Positions 50,077 through 59,603 are shown, counted from the stretch's first letter. The stretch is DNA of 64,000 bases from Gaoshiqia hydrogeniformans (GCF_049347105.1 NZ_CP186334.1:4340001-4404000); one strand, 5' to 3'. Made by a program: numbers and translations. The notes: a model not told the origin generated them from the sequence alone.

Positions 50077-50391
50077 CTATTTCTGAGGTGTCACGTCGGA
50101 CATGTCTTTTACAACAGCGCTCTTATCAACGCGCAGTTTTACATTGTCGTCAACCTGTAATAAGATATAGTTATCCTTCAATTCATAGACTTTTCCGTAA
50201 ATACCACCGGTTGTCACGACTTTGTCACCTTTTTGAAGGCTTTCACGGAATTTTTTCAGTTCTTTTTGTCTTTTTACCTGTGGCCTGATCATGAAAAAAT
50301 AGAAAACAACGATAATCAGGATCAAGGGTAAAAAAGCGGTAAACGGACTTGCCTCACTGCCTTGTTGCGGGGCCATTAATAAGTAATTCAT
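50077..50391 (-). CDS. yajC: preprotein translocase subunit YajC
   Basis: Accessory SecDF-YajC component. The 104-residue protein has one N-terminal transmembrane helix (FTAFLPLILIIVVFYFFMIRP), then the family motif RPQVKRQKELKKF, and a small beta domain with GDKVVTTGGIYGKVYEL, typical of YajC. It lies between a DUF1573 lipoprotein and the YbbR gene, in the nusB-DUF1573-yajC-ybbR-coaE series common in Bacteroidota. Confidence 0.96.
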   Translation of the reverse strand: MNYLLMAPQQGSEASPFTAFLPLILIIVVFYFFMIRPQVKRQKELKKFRESLQKGDKVVTTGGIYGKVYELKDNYILLQVDDNVKLRVDKSAVVKDMSDVTPQK

Positions 50392-50404
50392 GTTTTTCGA
50401 CTAT

Positions 50405-50839
50405 TTAGTTTTTACTGTAAATATTTATCATTTCATGTTGCACATTGGCCGTAATCATCAATTTCATTTCTCCGGGTTCAGCATTTGAATTGATCCTTAT
50501 TTCTTTATACACTTTTCCTACCTCGCCGGCAGAACTAAAAATGACCTCAATGTATCCGGTCTCGCCCGGGTTGACAGGTTCTTTCGGAAATATCACCGAA
50601 ATGCAACCACAATCACTGACAGCGTCTTTGATAAATAATTTGCTGTTTCCAATATTTGTAAATTGAAAACTATATGCAACAATTTCGCCGGCTTGCAACG
50701 ACCCAAAATTATGCAATTCTTCCTGAAACACAAATTTTGCTGTTCCTTGTTTTTCACCCGATTGCTGGTCGTTGTTTTTTGCTGAATGTTGGCATCCGAA
50801 AGCAAACAGCAGCGCGATCATCGGACCCAAGAGTCTCAT
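50405..50839 (-). CDS. DUF1573 lipoprotein
   Basis: A 144-residue lipoprotein. Signal peptide LLGPMIALLFAFGC ends in a lipobox Cys, and the mature part has a DUF1573 Ig-like beta-sandwich: HNFGSLQAGEIVAYSFQFTNIGNSKLFIKDAVSDCGCISV, where the DCGC motif is diagnostic for the family. The partner or ligand is unknown; surface-exposed function likely. It overlaps the start of yajC's upstream region and begins 4 bases inside the end of nusB. Confidence 0.9.
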   Translation of the reverse strand: MRLLGPMIALLFAFGCQHSAKNNDQQSGEKQGTAKFVFQEELHNFGSLQAGEIVAYSFQFTNIGNSKLFIKDAVSDCGCISVIFPKEPVNPGETGYIEVIFSSAGEVGKVYKEIRINSNAEPGEMKLMITANVQHEMINIYSKN

Positions 50840-51798
50840 TCTGCCAGGTTTTCTTCACCAATCAGTCCTCGTCCGGCTTTGATAATCCGGTTATCTTTCT
50901 TCAGGGCTTTCAGCGCTTTGTCGAGAATTCCGTTAATAAAATTCCGGCTTTTTTGAGTGCTGTAATACTTCGATAGCTCGATGTATTCGTTTAAAGTAAC
51001 CTTTGTGGGGATAGACGGAAAGTAGAGAAATTCTGCAATAGCAAGTTCCAAGATCAGGGTATCAATGCAGGCTATACGCTCAATATCCCAGTTTACCGTG
51101 TGTTCTTCAACGATTTTTTTCAGTTCGCTGTGATTAACGACTGTTTTACGATAAAGGTTTTTGGCAAATTCCCGGTCCTCGTCATCTTTAAAAATAGGAA
51201 GAAGCGACTGATTTTCACCGGTATATTCTTTGAATTTTTTCAATGTTTTGATGATCATGCTGATTACAAAATCAACGTCGTCATTCCAGTATATGCTCTG
51301 TTCTTCCAGCAAATAAAGTAAATCTTCGGATTGCAGGATAATTTCAGCGAATAGCTGTTCAATTAGTTTTTTATCATCCTGGTGAGAGTGATCTTTGGCC
51401 GACATGTACGCCGTGTAAAAATCAGCGTTAACGAGGGCGGTGTATAGCTTTTTGATCAGTTCAGGCTCATTTTCCCAGCTAAGCTTTGATTGCTCCAATT
51501 GCTTTTTCAGCGTACTGTTGGTCCTGATCTGGTGAACCACAAGGTTGTTTACAAAGCGGGTATTCGGATTTAAATCGTCTTTGGTCGGAAAGTGTTTTTT
51601 CTTGCGTAGCTCAATCACCGAGTTGGCATGATTAGCAATTTCTACGGCCAGTTGAAACAAGTAATGATAAAGATCGTACGTCTTCTGAATACTGAAAAAA
51701 AGTTCTTTTTCAGTATTATTGATTGATTTGTCCGGCGACGTATTGAAAGCGTACAGTACCTGCAATACTTTTATTCGGATTATTCTTCTGCTAATCAT
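50836..51798 (-). CDS. nusB: transcription antitermination protein NusB
   Basis: With NusE (S10) it forms a boxA-binding complex that prevents rho termination in rRNA operons. The 320-residue protein begins MISRRIIRIKVLQVLYAF and has the NusB helical fold at about residues 190-310 (NWDIERIACIDTLILELAIAEF, TKVTLNEYIELSKYYSTQKSRNFINGILDKA). The centre is longer than the E. coli 139-residue form, as usual in Bacteroidota. First gene of the minus-strand nusB-DUF1573-yajC-ybbR-coaE series; it overlaps the DUF1573 start by 4 bases. Confidence 0.94.
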   Translation of the reverse strand: MISRRIIRIKVLQVLYAFNTSPDKSINNTEKELFFSIQKTYDLYHYLFQLAVEIANHANSVIELRKKKHFPTKDDLNPNTRFVNNLVVHQIRTNSTLKKQLEQSKLSWENEPELIKKLYTALVNADFYTAYMSAKDHSHQDDKKLIEQLFAEIILQSEDLLYLLEEQSIYWNDDVDFVISMIIKTLKKFKEYTGENQSLLPIFKDDEDREFAKNLYRKTVVNHSELKKIVEEHTVNWDIERIACIDTLILELAIAEFLYFPSIPTKVTLNEYIELSKYYSTQKSRNFINGILDKALKALKKDNRIIKAGRGLIGEENLAE

Positions 51799-51870
51799 TG
51801 TTTTAGAACTGATTATCTTTTTTGCGGGTGGCAAAGTTACAAAAAATCTTTTAGTATTGTCTGATAAGCT

Positions 51871-52596
51871 TCAAGTTTTCTCAGTCTCTTTTTCTTTTTT
51901 GCTATCCGGCCAATCCGGGTTTTCTGAATCATTCGCTTCATTATAAACCAAATCCTCCTCATCTTGTTCATCTTCCCAATCAAAATGAGATCGCTGCGGC
52001 CCTTGGTTCCGGTAATAAATACTCAGAAAAAGTCCGCTGACAGAGCCCCACAGGTGGCTTTCCCACGAAACCCGGGCTTCAATCGGGAAAATCCCCCAAA
52101 ACATACCACCATACAAAAAAACAACGACGATCGCGATGGTCAGCAACTTTACGTCGTTTCGGAAAATACCGCTGAAAAACAGGAAGGCGCCCAGACCGTA
52201 AATAATTCCGCTGGCGCCTATGTGCCAGGCTTCGCGTCCTCCCATCCATACAAAAATGCCCGAAAACAAATAAATTAAGACGAAGATACGGTAAGCCAGT
52301 TTTCGGTAAAAATAGAAAAGGGCTACCGACAATACCAGGAAGGGAACGGAATTAGCGCCCAGATGAGTTACTCCGCTGTGGATAAAAGGGGCCAGGATGA
52401 TCCCTGTTAGCCCTTTTACATGATGCGGAAAAATGCCATACTGGGCAAAGTTGAGTTTGAGGGTTTCTTCGATCAATAATACCATCCAGCATATAAAAAC
52501 GAAAAAGGCGGGAATAATGAGGCTGTGTTTAAAGATTTTTTTCTCCAACGCGGCATCGGTTTCGTTCTTGTTTGGATAGTAATTGAACAAACGCAT
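51871..52596 (-). CDS. rhomboid family intramembrane serine protease
   Basis: A 241-residue rhomboid with about six transmembrane helices. The catalytic Ser is in WHIGASGIIYGL (GxSG, about residue 128) and the His in WESHLWGSVSG (about residue 190); the oxyanion His is in HSGVTHLGANS. A C-terminal acidic tail (DWEDEQDEEDL) follows. It cuts transmembrane substrates, which are unknown. Separated by 72 bases from nusB and 1 base from the aldolase gene. Confidence 0.93.
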   Translation of the reverse strand: MRLFNYYPNKNETDAALEKKIFKHSLIIPAFFVFICWMVLLIEETLKLNFAQYGIFPHHVKGLTGIILAPFIHSGVTHLGANSVPFLVLSVALFYFYRKLAYRIFVLIYLFSGIFVWMGGREAWHIGASGIIYGLGAFLFFSGIFRNDVKLLTIAIVVVFLYGGMFWGIFPIEARVSWESHLWGSVSGLFLSIYYRNQGPQRSHFDWEDEQDEEDLVYNEANDSENPDWPDSKKEKETEKT

Positions 52597-52597
52597 G

Positions 52598-53620
52598 TTA
52601 AAGCAACTTTTTCAATACATCTATAAAACCCGAAATATCCTCTTTTGTTGTATCAAAGGAGGTCATCCAGCGTACTTCAGAACTTGACTCATCCCAGACA
52701 TAAAAAAAGTATTCTTCCTGAAGCTTTGGAATGATATCTTTCGGTAAGATGGCAAAAACGCCATTGGCTTCGGTCTTTTGTGTAATTTTTACACCGTCCA
52801 GTTTCGAAACTTCATTTTCGAGTAGTTTGGCCATTTCGTTTGCATGGCTTGCATTTCTCTTCCATAAATCCTGTTCAAAATAAGCGAGAAACTGGGCGCT
52901 TACAAAACGCATTTTTGAGAACAGTTGCATACTTTGTTTCCGGATATACTTGGTTTGCCGCGATAATCCGGGATGAAAGAAAATGACTGCTTCACCGAGC
53001 ATCATGCCGTTTTTTGTTCCTCCAAACGAAAGTACATCGATGCCGGCATCGCGGGTGAATGCTTTAAAAGGCAAATCCAATGCAACGGCTGCATTGGCAA
53101 TCCGTGCCCCGTCCATATGAACAAACAGGCCAAATTGATGGGCGAGGTTTGTGATTGCTTTTATTTCTTCAACCGAATACGCGGTGCCCAATTCGGTTAC
53201 CTGGGAAATAGAAATAATACCCGGTTGCGAATGATGTTCAAAGCCGAATCCATGCAAATGTTTTTCAATTTCCTCCGGAAAAATTTTCCCGTTGACCGTT
53301 TTAACCGGGAGTAATTTGCATCCGGTAAATTTTTCAGGAGCGCCGCATTCATCAGTCTGAATGTGGGCTGTTTCGGCGCAGATGACCGAATGAAAACTGC
53401 TGGTGAGGCTCGACAGCGCCAGCACGTTGGCCCCGGTGCCGTTAAATACAAAATAAACATCAATGTCGTGGCCAAATTCGCGTTTGAAAAGTTCGATTGC
53501 CCGTTCAGTCACCGGGTCGCCTCCGTAGCCAACCATATGCCCTTCATTTACAGCATTCAGCGCATTTAATATTTCCGGGTGCACTCCGGCATTATTATCA
53601 CTTGCAAAACCTCGTTTCAT
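52598..53620 (-). CDS. low-specificity L-threonine aldolase
   Basis: PLP enzyme splitting L-threonine (and allo-threonine) to glycine and acetaldehyde. The 340-residue protein begins MKRGFASDNNAGVHPEILNALNAVNEGHMVGYGGDPVT and has VFNGTGANVLALSSLT, the substrate His region QTDECGAPE, DGARIANAAVALDLPF and the cofactor Lys in VLSFGGTKNGMMLGEAVIF. ATG 53620 was chosen on that N-terminus. Divergent from the RecB-like helicase gene and adjacent to the rhomboid gene. Confidence 0.94.
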   Translation of the reverse strand: MKRGFASDNNAGVHPEILNALNAVNEGHMVGYGGDPVTERAIELFKREFGHDIDVYFVFNGTGANVLALSSLTSSFHSVICAETAHIQTDECGAPEKFTGCKLLPVKTVNGKIFPEEIEKHLHGFGFEHHSQPGIISISQVTELGTAYSVEEIKAITNLAHQFGLFVHMDGARIANAAVALDLPFKAFTRDAGIDVLSFGGTKNGMMLGEAVIFFHPGLSRQTKYIRKQSMQLFSKMRFVSAQFLAYFEQDLWKRNASHANEMAKLLENEVSKLDGVKITQKTEANGVFAILPKDIIPKLQEEYFFYVWDESSSEVRWMTSFDTTKEDISGFIDVLKKLL

Positions 53621-53722
53621 AAATATCTTTGTGTTATATTTATAATCATGGATATCTTTACCGGCGAATTTCGATAAAATTAAGCAGCTATTAAAATTCA
53701 TTGATCAGGAAAATTGATATAG

Positions 53723-56700
53723 ATGTCACAACTTCATGTTTATAAAGCTTCGGCAGGTTCGGGAAAAACTTTTCGCTTGGCGGTTGAATACCTGAAAATA
53801 GCCTTGTCATCCGACTGGAATTACAAACATATACTGGCGGTTACGTTCACCAACAAGGCAACCACCGAAATGAAATACCGCGTAGTGCACGAATTGTATC
53901 AACTGGCGCAGGGAAAACAAACTGCTTACCTGGAAGTGTTAAAAAAGGAAACGGGGCTGCACGAGGCGGAGCTGGCCGAACGGGCTCAAAAATGCCTGAA
54001 ACATATTTTGCATGATTATTCGCGTTTTTCGATCAGCACAATCGACAGCTTCTTTCAACGGATAATCAAAGCGTTTAACCGCGAACTTGGCCTCAATACA
54101 TCCTATCAGGTTGACCTGGACGCCGACCAGATTCTGGCAGAAGCAGTGGATGAATTACTGGTGTCGATTGATGATGACCCGGATTTGCTGGAATGGCTGA
54201 AACAGTTCGCCCGTGATAAAATTATGGAAGGCGGCGGCTGGAACCTGAAGAATGATATCCTGAACCTGGGTAAACAAATTTATAATGAGACGTTTAAGGA
54301 CCTGAGTCAGGCTTTGCACGAAAAACTGGTTGATAAAACATTTATTCGCGATTATCGCCGCGATTTGCAGCAGATTATCGTTTTGTACGAAAATAAACTG
54401 AAACAACTTGGCCGCGAGGGGCTCCGGTTGATGGAAACGGCCGGGCTGACGGTCGCTGATTTTAAGTACGGGAAAAATGGCGCAGCCAATAGCTTTTCCA
54501 AAATGCTGAATGCTGATTTGACGCCCGGCGTCCGCTTACTGGATGCCGTAGCCGATGTCTCAACCCTTTACAAACTGCCGGATAAAAACGGGCTTGGCCC
54601 CGTGGCTCAACAAATTCATCCGCTGCTGGTTGAGGCGGTTAATCTTTACCGGAATGAAAACCATCGGTATAATACGGCGAAACTAATTGTCAGACAATTA
54701 TACACCCTGGGGATCCTGGTCGATTTGCAGGCGATGGTCAGGAAAGTAACAAGGGAGAAAGGCGTGGTGTTGATCTCCGAATCCGGTAACCTGCTGAAAC
54801 AGATTATCGCTGATTCGGAAACGCCGTTTGTTTATGAAAAAACGGGCGTTTTTTATCAGCATTTTATGATTGATGAATTTCAGGATACTTCGGGCCTGCA
54901 ATGGAGCAATTTTAAACCGTTGATCGGGAATTCGCTGGCCGAAGATAACCTGGGTATGCTTGTCGGAGATGTTAAGCAGGCGATTTACCGTTGGCGCAAC
55001 GGCGACTGGAACCTGCTGGCCTCGGAGGTGTTAAACGCTTTCCCGGCAAATGGGGTACACCAGGAAACTTTGCAGAACAACTGGCGCAGCGCGGGACAGA
55101 TCATCCGGTTTAATAACCGCATTTTTCAGGTGGCGCCAGCTATTTTGCAGCAACATTTAAATGCTGAACTGGAGGAAACTGGTCACCCGGATTTGCCTTT
55201 CCGCGATCAGATTAAAGATCTTTACAGGGAGAGCATCCAGGAAATCGGGCAAAAAACCGGTGCAGAGCAAGGGTATATCCGGATGAAATTTCTTGAGAAA
55301 CCGAAAAAGGATGACGACAATGAGGACGACGGACAAGCTGTACTTGATGATTTGGTGAAACAAATAAAACGGGTGCAGGATCTGGGTGTTGCGGCAGGCG
55401 AAATCGCGGTATTGGTTCGTGAAAAAAGAGAGGCCAGACAGGTAGCCGATTATTTGCTTCGTGAAAAGGCGAAAGGTGATCCGGCCTACAACTTCAATGT
55501 GCTGTCAGGTGAGTCGTTGTATGTCAAAAATTCAGCTTCGGTCGCCTTTATCCTGGCTTTGCTAAAACTGCTGGCCGATCCGGACGATAAACTATCGCTT
55601 GCATTTGCCAATTATCAGTATTACCAGGAAATTGAACCGCGGCTGAAAGCGATTGGCAAACTGCCCGTTCTGAAACCGCAGGAAGGGCAGGCTCAGTTGC
55701 AAATGGAATTCAGGCACCCTTACAATCCTGATGTTTCGCGAAAGTTTGAAGGTATTGAAGATGAAGAGAATGACCTCTGCAAATTTCTTAAAAGTGATTT
55801 TTTTAACGATATGCTGGCTACACGCAGTTTGCAGGAGATCATCTTCAAACTTTGCGATCTGTTCTTCTTGTTTGGATTGAAGGATGAATTGTCTTACATC
55901 CAGGCTTTTATCGATCAGGTGGGTGCATTTGTGAAAAACCGGCCGGCCGATATTTCGGCATTTCTAAATTGGTGGGAACAACAGGGACAGGACAAAACCA
56001 TTTCGGTGTCGGAACAGTTGGATGCTGTTCGGATCCAAACAATTCATAAGGCCAAAGGCTTGGAATACAATTATGTATTTATTCCGTTTTGCGATTGGAA
56101 TTTAGGGATACAGGCCATACATGCGCCGATTTTGTGGTGCCGGCCTGACTCTGCTCCCTTCGACCGGCTTGAGCTTGTTCCGGTGAAATTCGGTAAAGAC
56201 ATGGGAGATTCCCTTTTTTACCGTGAATATTTCCATGAGATCATGAGCCATTACATTGATAACCTGAATCTTTTATACGTAGCGTTTACCCGTGCCCGGC
56301 ATGCCTTATTTACCTGGTCGTTTTATAAAGACGATAAGCTGGGTACAATTGGCGATTTGCTGAAACTTTTGGTTGACACGGATGACCATTATTCGGGCGA
56401 AGGACAGGACGGGCTGATGCTGAGCCTGTCAAATAATTACTGGCAGGAGGAGCATACGGCAAAGCTTGAAATAGGTCGGCTTACGCCCGTAAAACAGGCA
56501 GAGAAGGATGATCGGGGAACCATCCGGTTAGGTGAATTTCAATTTGCCGATTTCAGCAATTACCTGAAATTACGCAAAAACCATGAGCATTTTTTCGAAA
56601 CCGGCAACGGAGTAAAAAGAAAGATCAATGCAGGACGTATCATCCACGAGATCCTGGCGCAAATTCACACAGCCGATGAATTGGACCGCGCGATTGCCAG

Positions 56701-57049
56701 CCTGGTATTTCAGGGGAAACTGGATGAAGGATCAGCCGGAACAATTAAGAGGCAGATCAATGAAATGCTGGCTGATCCGGAGGTGAAAAACTGGTTCGAC
56801 GGTTCGTTTCGGGTATTGAATGAACGAAATATCCTGACCGGCAAAAACGGGCTGAAACGCCCGGACCGGATGATGCTGGCTGATGATCAGCTGATTGTGG
56901 TGGATTATAAATCGGGCGAAAAAGAGCTGGAAAAATACGAATACCAGGTTCGTAATTATATGAATGTACTTAAATCATGCGGTTATCCCAACGTGAAAGG
57001 GTATCTTTGGTACACCCGCACAAACAAACGGGTAGAGGTGGGTTTTTAA
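53723..57049 (+). CDS. AddA/RecB-like UvrD-family helicase-nuclease
   Basis: A 1108-residue SF1 helicase with a C-terminal nuclease. Walker A is KASAGSGKTFRLA at residues 9-20, Walker B MIDEFQDTSG near 390, then GDVKQAIYRWRNGDWNLL, motif V HKAKGLEYNYVFIPF near 780 and VI NLLYVAFTRARH. A nuclease domain at about residues 970-1105 (RIIHEILAQI, KRPDRMM, VVDYKSGEK) carries the PD-(D/E)xK Asp and Lys. This fits AddA, the ATPase chain of a double-strand break processing complex; the AddB partner is not in the window. Confidence 0.93.
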   Translation: MSQLHVYKASAGSGKTFRLAVEYLKIALSSDWNYKHILAVTFTNKATTEMKYRVVHELYQLAQGKQTAYLEVLKKETGLHEAELAERAQKCLKHILHDYSRFSISTIDSFFQRIIKAFNRELGLNTSYQVDLDADQILAEAVDELLVSIDDDPDLLEWLKQFARDKIMEGGGWNLKNDILNLGKQIYNETFKDLSQALHEKLVDKTFIRDYRRDLQQIIVLYENKLKQLGREGLRLMETAGLTVADFKYGKNGAANSFSKMLNADLTPGVRLLDAVADVSTLYKLPDKNGLGPVAQQIHPLLVEAVNLYRNENHRYNTAKLIVRQLYTLGILVDLQAMVRKVTREKGVVLISESGNLLKQIIADSETPFVYEKTGVFYQHFMIDEFQDTSGLQWSNFKPLIGNSLAEDNLGMLVGDVKQAIYRWRNGDWNLLASEVLNAFPANGVHQETLQNNWRSAGQIIRFNNRIFQVAPAILQQHLNAELEETGHPDLPFRDQIKDLYRESIQEIGQKTGAEQGYIRMKFLEKPKKDDDNEDDGQAVLDDLVKQIKRVQDLGVAAGEIAVLVREKREARQVADYLLREKAKGDPAYNFNVLSGESLYVKNSASVAFILALLKLLADPDDKLSLAFANYQYYQEIEPRLKAIGKLPVLKPQEGQAQLQMEFRHPYNPDVSRKFEGIEDEENDLCKFLKSDFFNDMLATRSLQEIIFKLCDLFFLFGLKDELSYIQAFIDQVGAFVKNRPADISAFLNWWEQQGQDKTISVSEQLDAVRIQTIHKAKGLEYNYVFIPFCDWNLGIQAIHAPILWCRPDSAPFDRLELVPVKFGKDMGDSLFYREYFHEIMSHYIDNLNLLYVAFTRARHALFTWSFYKDDKLGTIGDLLKLLVDTDDHYSGEGQDGLMLSLSNNYWQEEHTAKLEIGRLTPVKQAEKDDRGTIRLGEFQFADFSNYLKLRKNHEHFFETGNGVKRKINAGRIIHEILAQIHTADELDRAIASLVFQGKLDEGSAGTIKRQINEMLADPEVKNWFDGSFRVLNERNILTGKNGLKRPDRMMLADDQLIVVDYKSGEKELEKYEYQVRNYMNVLKSCGYPNVKGYLWYTRTNKRVEVGF

Positions 57050-57088
57050 TTGCTGCTGCACTTGGCGGGTTGAACTTTCAGAAATAAC

Positions 57089-57118
57089 TTGCCTGTTTTC
57101 TTCAAAAATGTAATTTTG
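57089..57118 (+). promoter_or_regulatory. promoter of DUF4293 gene
   Basis: TTG (57089-57091), 19-base spacer and TAATTTTG (57111-57118), a full match to the Bacteroidota consensus. The start codon lies 17 bases downstream of the -7 box. Confidence 0.6.
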
Positions 57119-57135
57119 TCAAAAATTGAACGAAA

Positions 57136-57579
57136 ATGTTACAACGAATACAAACCGTTTACATGCTGATTTCAGCCATTCTGTTGGGCATGTTGTTTAC
57201 CTTTCCTTTTGCCGAAATTGTTCACAACAATCAGCTTTTTCTTTTTGATATCAGGGGAATTGTGCAGAATAATACCCTGGTTGAAAACGGGATGGCATTA
57301 GCCGCATTTATCAGTATCATCCTGATTTTGCATGTGGTCGCTGTTTTTAACTACAGAAAGCGTGTCCTCCAGGTCCGCCTGCTTGTTTTCTCTATTTTGC
57401 TGATGATTGGCCTGTTTGGTATGTTTTACTTTTTCACTTACTATACCTTCGACGACGCAAGCTTCAGTTTTAAACTTCCGGTTGTTTTTCCGTTAGTGGC
57501 TATTATTCTTGATTACCTGGCTATCCGGAACATTGGAAAAGATGACGCGCTGATTCGTTCCATCGACCGGATTCGTTAA
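57136..57579 (+). CDS. DUF4293 family four-helix membrane protein
   Basis: A 147-residue protein with four transmembrane helices (MLISAILLGMLFTFPFA, MALAAFISIILILHVVAVF, VRLLVFSILLMIGLFGMFYFF, VVFPLVAIILDYLAIRNI), beginning MLQRIQTVYM, as in DUF4293. Function unknown, widespread in Bacteroidota. Its own promoter precedes it (57089-57118). A TPR-containing gene follows 8 bases later. Confidence 0.85.
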   Translation: MLQRIQTVYMLISAILLGMLFTFPFAEIVHNNQLFLFDIRGIVQNNTLVENGMALAAFISIILILHVVAVFNYRKRVLQVRLLVFSILLMIGLFGMFYFFTYYTFDDASFSFKLPVVFPLVAIILDYLAIRNIGKDDALIRSIDRIR

Positions 57580-57587
57580 TTGAGCCC

Positions 57588-57875
57588 ATGCGAAAGATGA
57601 ACAAATCGTTGGAAGAAGCGGCCCGTTTAATTGACGCTAACCGGCTGGATGAGGCAAAACAACTGATCGCCGGTTTGCCGGAACTTCAGGAAGACGCGGC
57701 AGATTGTCAGTTTTTGCTGGGGAAAATTGCCTGCAGAAAACAGGAGTGGGGAATGGCGGTCAATCATTTTAACCGTACGCTGGCCATCGACCCGGAATAT
57801 CCCTCTGCGCAGGCTCAAATTGATATGGTCAACGATATTCTGGGCTATTACACGCCTGATATGTTTAATCCTTGA
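57588..57875 (+). CDS. small TPR protein
   Basis: A 95-residue protein with two or so TPR repeats: DEAKQLIAGLPELQEDAADCQFLLGKIACRKQEWGMAVNHFNRTLAIDPEYPSAQAQID matches the TPR consensus (A at helix-A turn, P after D). Function likely protein binding; partner unknown. Starts 8 bases after the DUF4293 gene, so it is probably part of the same transcript. ATG 57588 or 57597 are both possible. Confidence 0.8.
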   Translation: MRKMNKSLEEAARLIDANRLDEAKQLIAGLPELQEDAADCQFLLGKIACRKQEWGMAVNHFNRTLAIDPEYPSAQAQIDMVNDILGYYTPDMFNP

Positions 57876-57882
57876 TTTTTCT

Positions 57883-58764
57883 TTATATAAACTTTCGGGC
57901 GACCGTTAAAGCCTGCCGGCCGTACGAACCTCCAAACAGGTAATAGTGGTTGAGGATATGGTACAGCTGATACAATTGTACCCGTTCCTGCCAACCTTTT
58001 TCAAGCGGAAAAGTTTCCTGGTAGGCGTCCCAGGTTGTTTGCGAAAAACCTCCGAACAGGGTCATGATGGATAGTTCCATTTCCCGGTCGGCATAATACG
58101 AGGCCGGGTCAATCAGCGCCGGTCCCGAGGTGGTGTACAGGTAATTTCCCGACCATAAATCGCCGTGAATCAGCGCCGGAGCAGATGTCTCGGGAAGGAA
58201 TTCGGGCAGACTTTCAATCAGTTTGTCGTAAACGGTTTGTTCGTCAGCAGGCAATGGCCGTTGGCGCTTTATTAACTGCAAAATATACTTCAGCCGGTTC
58301 TCCCTGAAAAAATCAAGCCAACTGCTGCATTCGCTGTTTAGTTGCGGGGTAGAGCCGCAGTAATTATGATGATGAAAACCAAACTGTTCGCCAACCGATT
58401 GATGCAGGAGAGCCAGGCCTCGTCCCAGTTTTTCGTCCTGTTTCAGCGTATGGCCAGGTTCCAGGTATTCCATTAAAATAAAACCAGGCAGTTCGTCTGC
58501 TTCATTGGATAAAATCACTTCGGGGATCAGCAGGTCGTTTCCGCCATGTTTCTTCAGTTCTGCCAGGCATTCCCCTTCGCGGACGAATAAATCGCCGGCA
58601 CACGAAGGGTTCCATTTTAGAAAGAAGTGACCATGCGTCGTTTTTATTTTCAGGGTATGACTGATACATCCTCCGCCAATTGGCTCCGTCCGTTCAAGCC
58701 GGAAACCGGAACCAAATACCGGGCGAAGTTTTTCTTCGGCATATTGAAATATCTTTCGTTCCAT
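57883..58764 (-). CDS. fructosamine kinase family protein
   Basis: A 293-residue kinase of the fructosamine/ketosamine-3-kinase family, which phosphorylates glycated lysines to start deglycation. The aminoglycoside-phosphotransferase-like fold shows the P-loop-like IGGGCISHTLKI, catalytic LIHGDLWSGNYLY near residue 205, and metal-binding ALIDPASYYADREMEL. The activity is inferred from the family; the substrate may also be a low-molecular ketosamine. Convergent with the TPR gene. Confidence 0.9.
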   Translation of the reverse strand: MERKIFQYAEEKLRPVFGSGFRLERTEPIGGGCISHTLKIKTTHGHFFLKWNPSCAGDLFVREGECLAELKKHGGNDLLIPEVILSNEADELPGFILMEYLEPGHTLKQDEKLGRGLALLHQSVGEQFGFHHHNYCGSTPQLNSECSSWLDFFRENRLKYILQLIKRQRPLPADEQTVYDKLIESLPEFLPETSAPALIHGDLWSGNYLYTTSGPALIDPASYYADREMELSIMTLFGGFSQTTWDAYQETFPLEKGWQERVQLYQLYHILNHYYLFGGSYGRQALTVARKFI

Positions 58765-58831
58765 CAGAATAAACCCTGCTAATCCCGTTTGGGAGTTTCA
58801 TGAGAAGTGCCTGATCTTTCAGCTGACAAAA

Positions 58832-59374
58832 CTATAAATCAGCCTTAATCCATTCAACAATTTTCGGATCGTCCGGTTTTGTTTTAGGACTCGCAAAATC
58901 AACCAGTTTCCCGTTTTCATCGATTAGATATTTCTGGAAATTCCAGCCCACCTCTGAATCCATGACGCCATTTTTTGCTTTTTGTGTCAACCATTGGTAC
59001 ACCGGAGACATATCATCGCCTTTTACCGAAATTTTTGACATCATCGGAAATGAAACACCGTAATTTTTCTGGCAGAATTCCATGATTTCAGAATTGGAGC
59101 CCGGTTCCTGTTCGAGGAAATTATTGGCCGGAAAACCAATGATGACAAATTTGTCGCCGCCGTATTGCTGATATACCGCTTGCAGCGCTTCATATTGCGG
59201 TGTTAGGCCACATTTCGATGCCGTGTTGACAACCAGCACCTTTTTCCCTTTCAAGCTGGCCATGTTAAAATCGTTGCCTTCAATATCCTTGACGGTGAAG
59301 TCGTGAAAAGATTTTTGTCCAAAACTAAAGATTGAGGCCAGGATAACCGCAAAAATTAAGCTGATTTTTTTCAT
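58832..59374 (-). CDS. glutathione peroxidase family thiol peroxidase, exported
   Basis: A 180-residue peroxidase with a signal peptide (LIFAVILASIFSFGQ), so likely in the periplasm. The catalytic tetrad is visible: Cys in NTASKCGLTPQY, Gln in the later YQQYGGDKFVIIGFP, Asn in FPANNF and Trp in WNFQKYLIDENG. A Cys, not selenocysteine, is at the active site. Bacterial relatives usually take electrons from thioredoxin. Divergent from the dnaX gene. Confidence 0.93.
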   Translation of the reverse strand: MKKISLIFAVILASIFSFGQKSFHDFTVKDIEGNDFNMASLKGKKVLVVNTASKCGLTPQYEALQAVYQQYGGDKFVIIGFPANNFLEQEPGSNSEIMEFCQKNYGVSFPMMSKISVKGDDMSPVYQWLTQKAKNGVMDSEVGWNFQKYLIDENGKLVDFASPKTKPDDPKIVEWIKADL

Positions 59375-59576
59375 ATGCTGATTTTTTAGTTGATACCTTG
59401 TGCCGGAGTATGTTTTTCTCTTCGGTTCACAAGTCCGTATCAGATTAAACTCAATAATGTCGATATTATTTTGGTTTATAAAACAGATTTTTTTCGAAAA
59501 AGTTTAGGCTGAAAGACTTACATGAATGCCTCCCGTCCTGTTAATAAAATCATCCCGAAGAATAGGTCAAAATGAT

Positions 59577-59584
59577 TATCTTTG
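59577..59584 (+). promoter_or_regulatory. -7 element upstream of dnaX
   Basis: TATCTTTG matches TAnnTTTG and lies 19 bases before the dnaX ATG; no good -33 TTG is placed upstream. Confidence 0.35.
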
Positions 59585-59603
59585 GTTTTCATTTACCGGA
59601 ATT

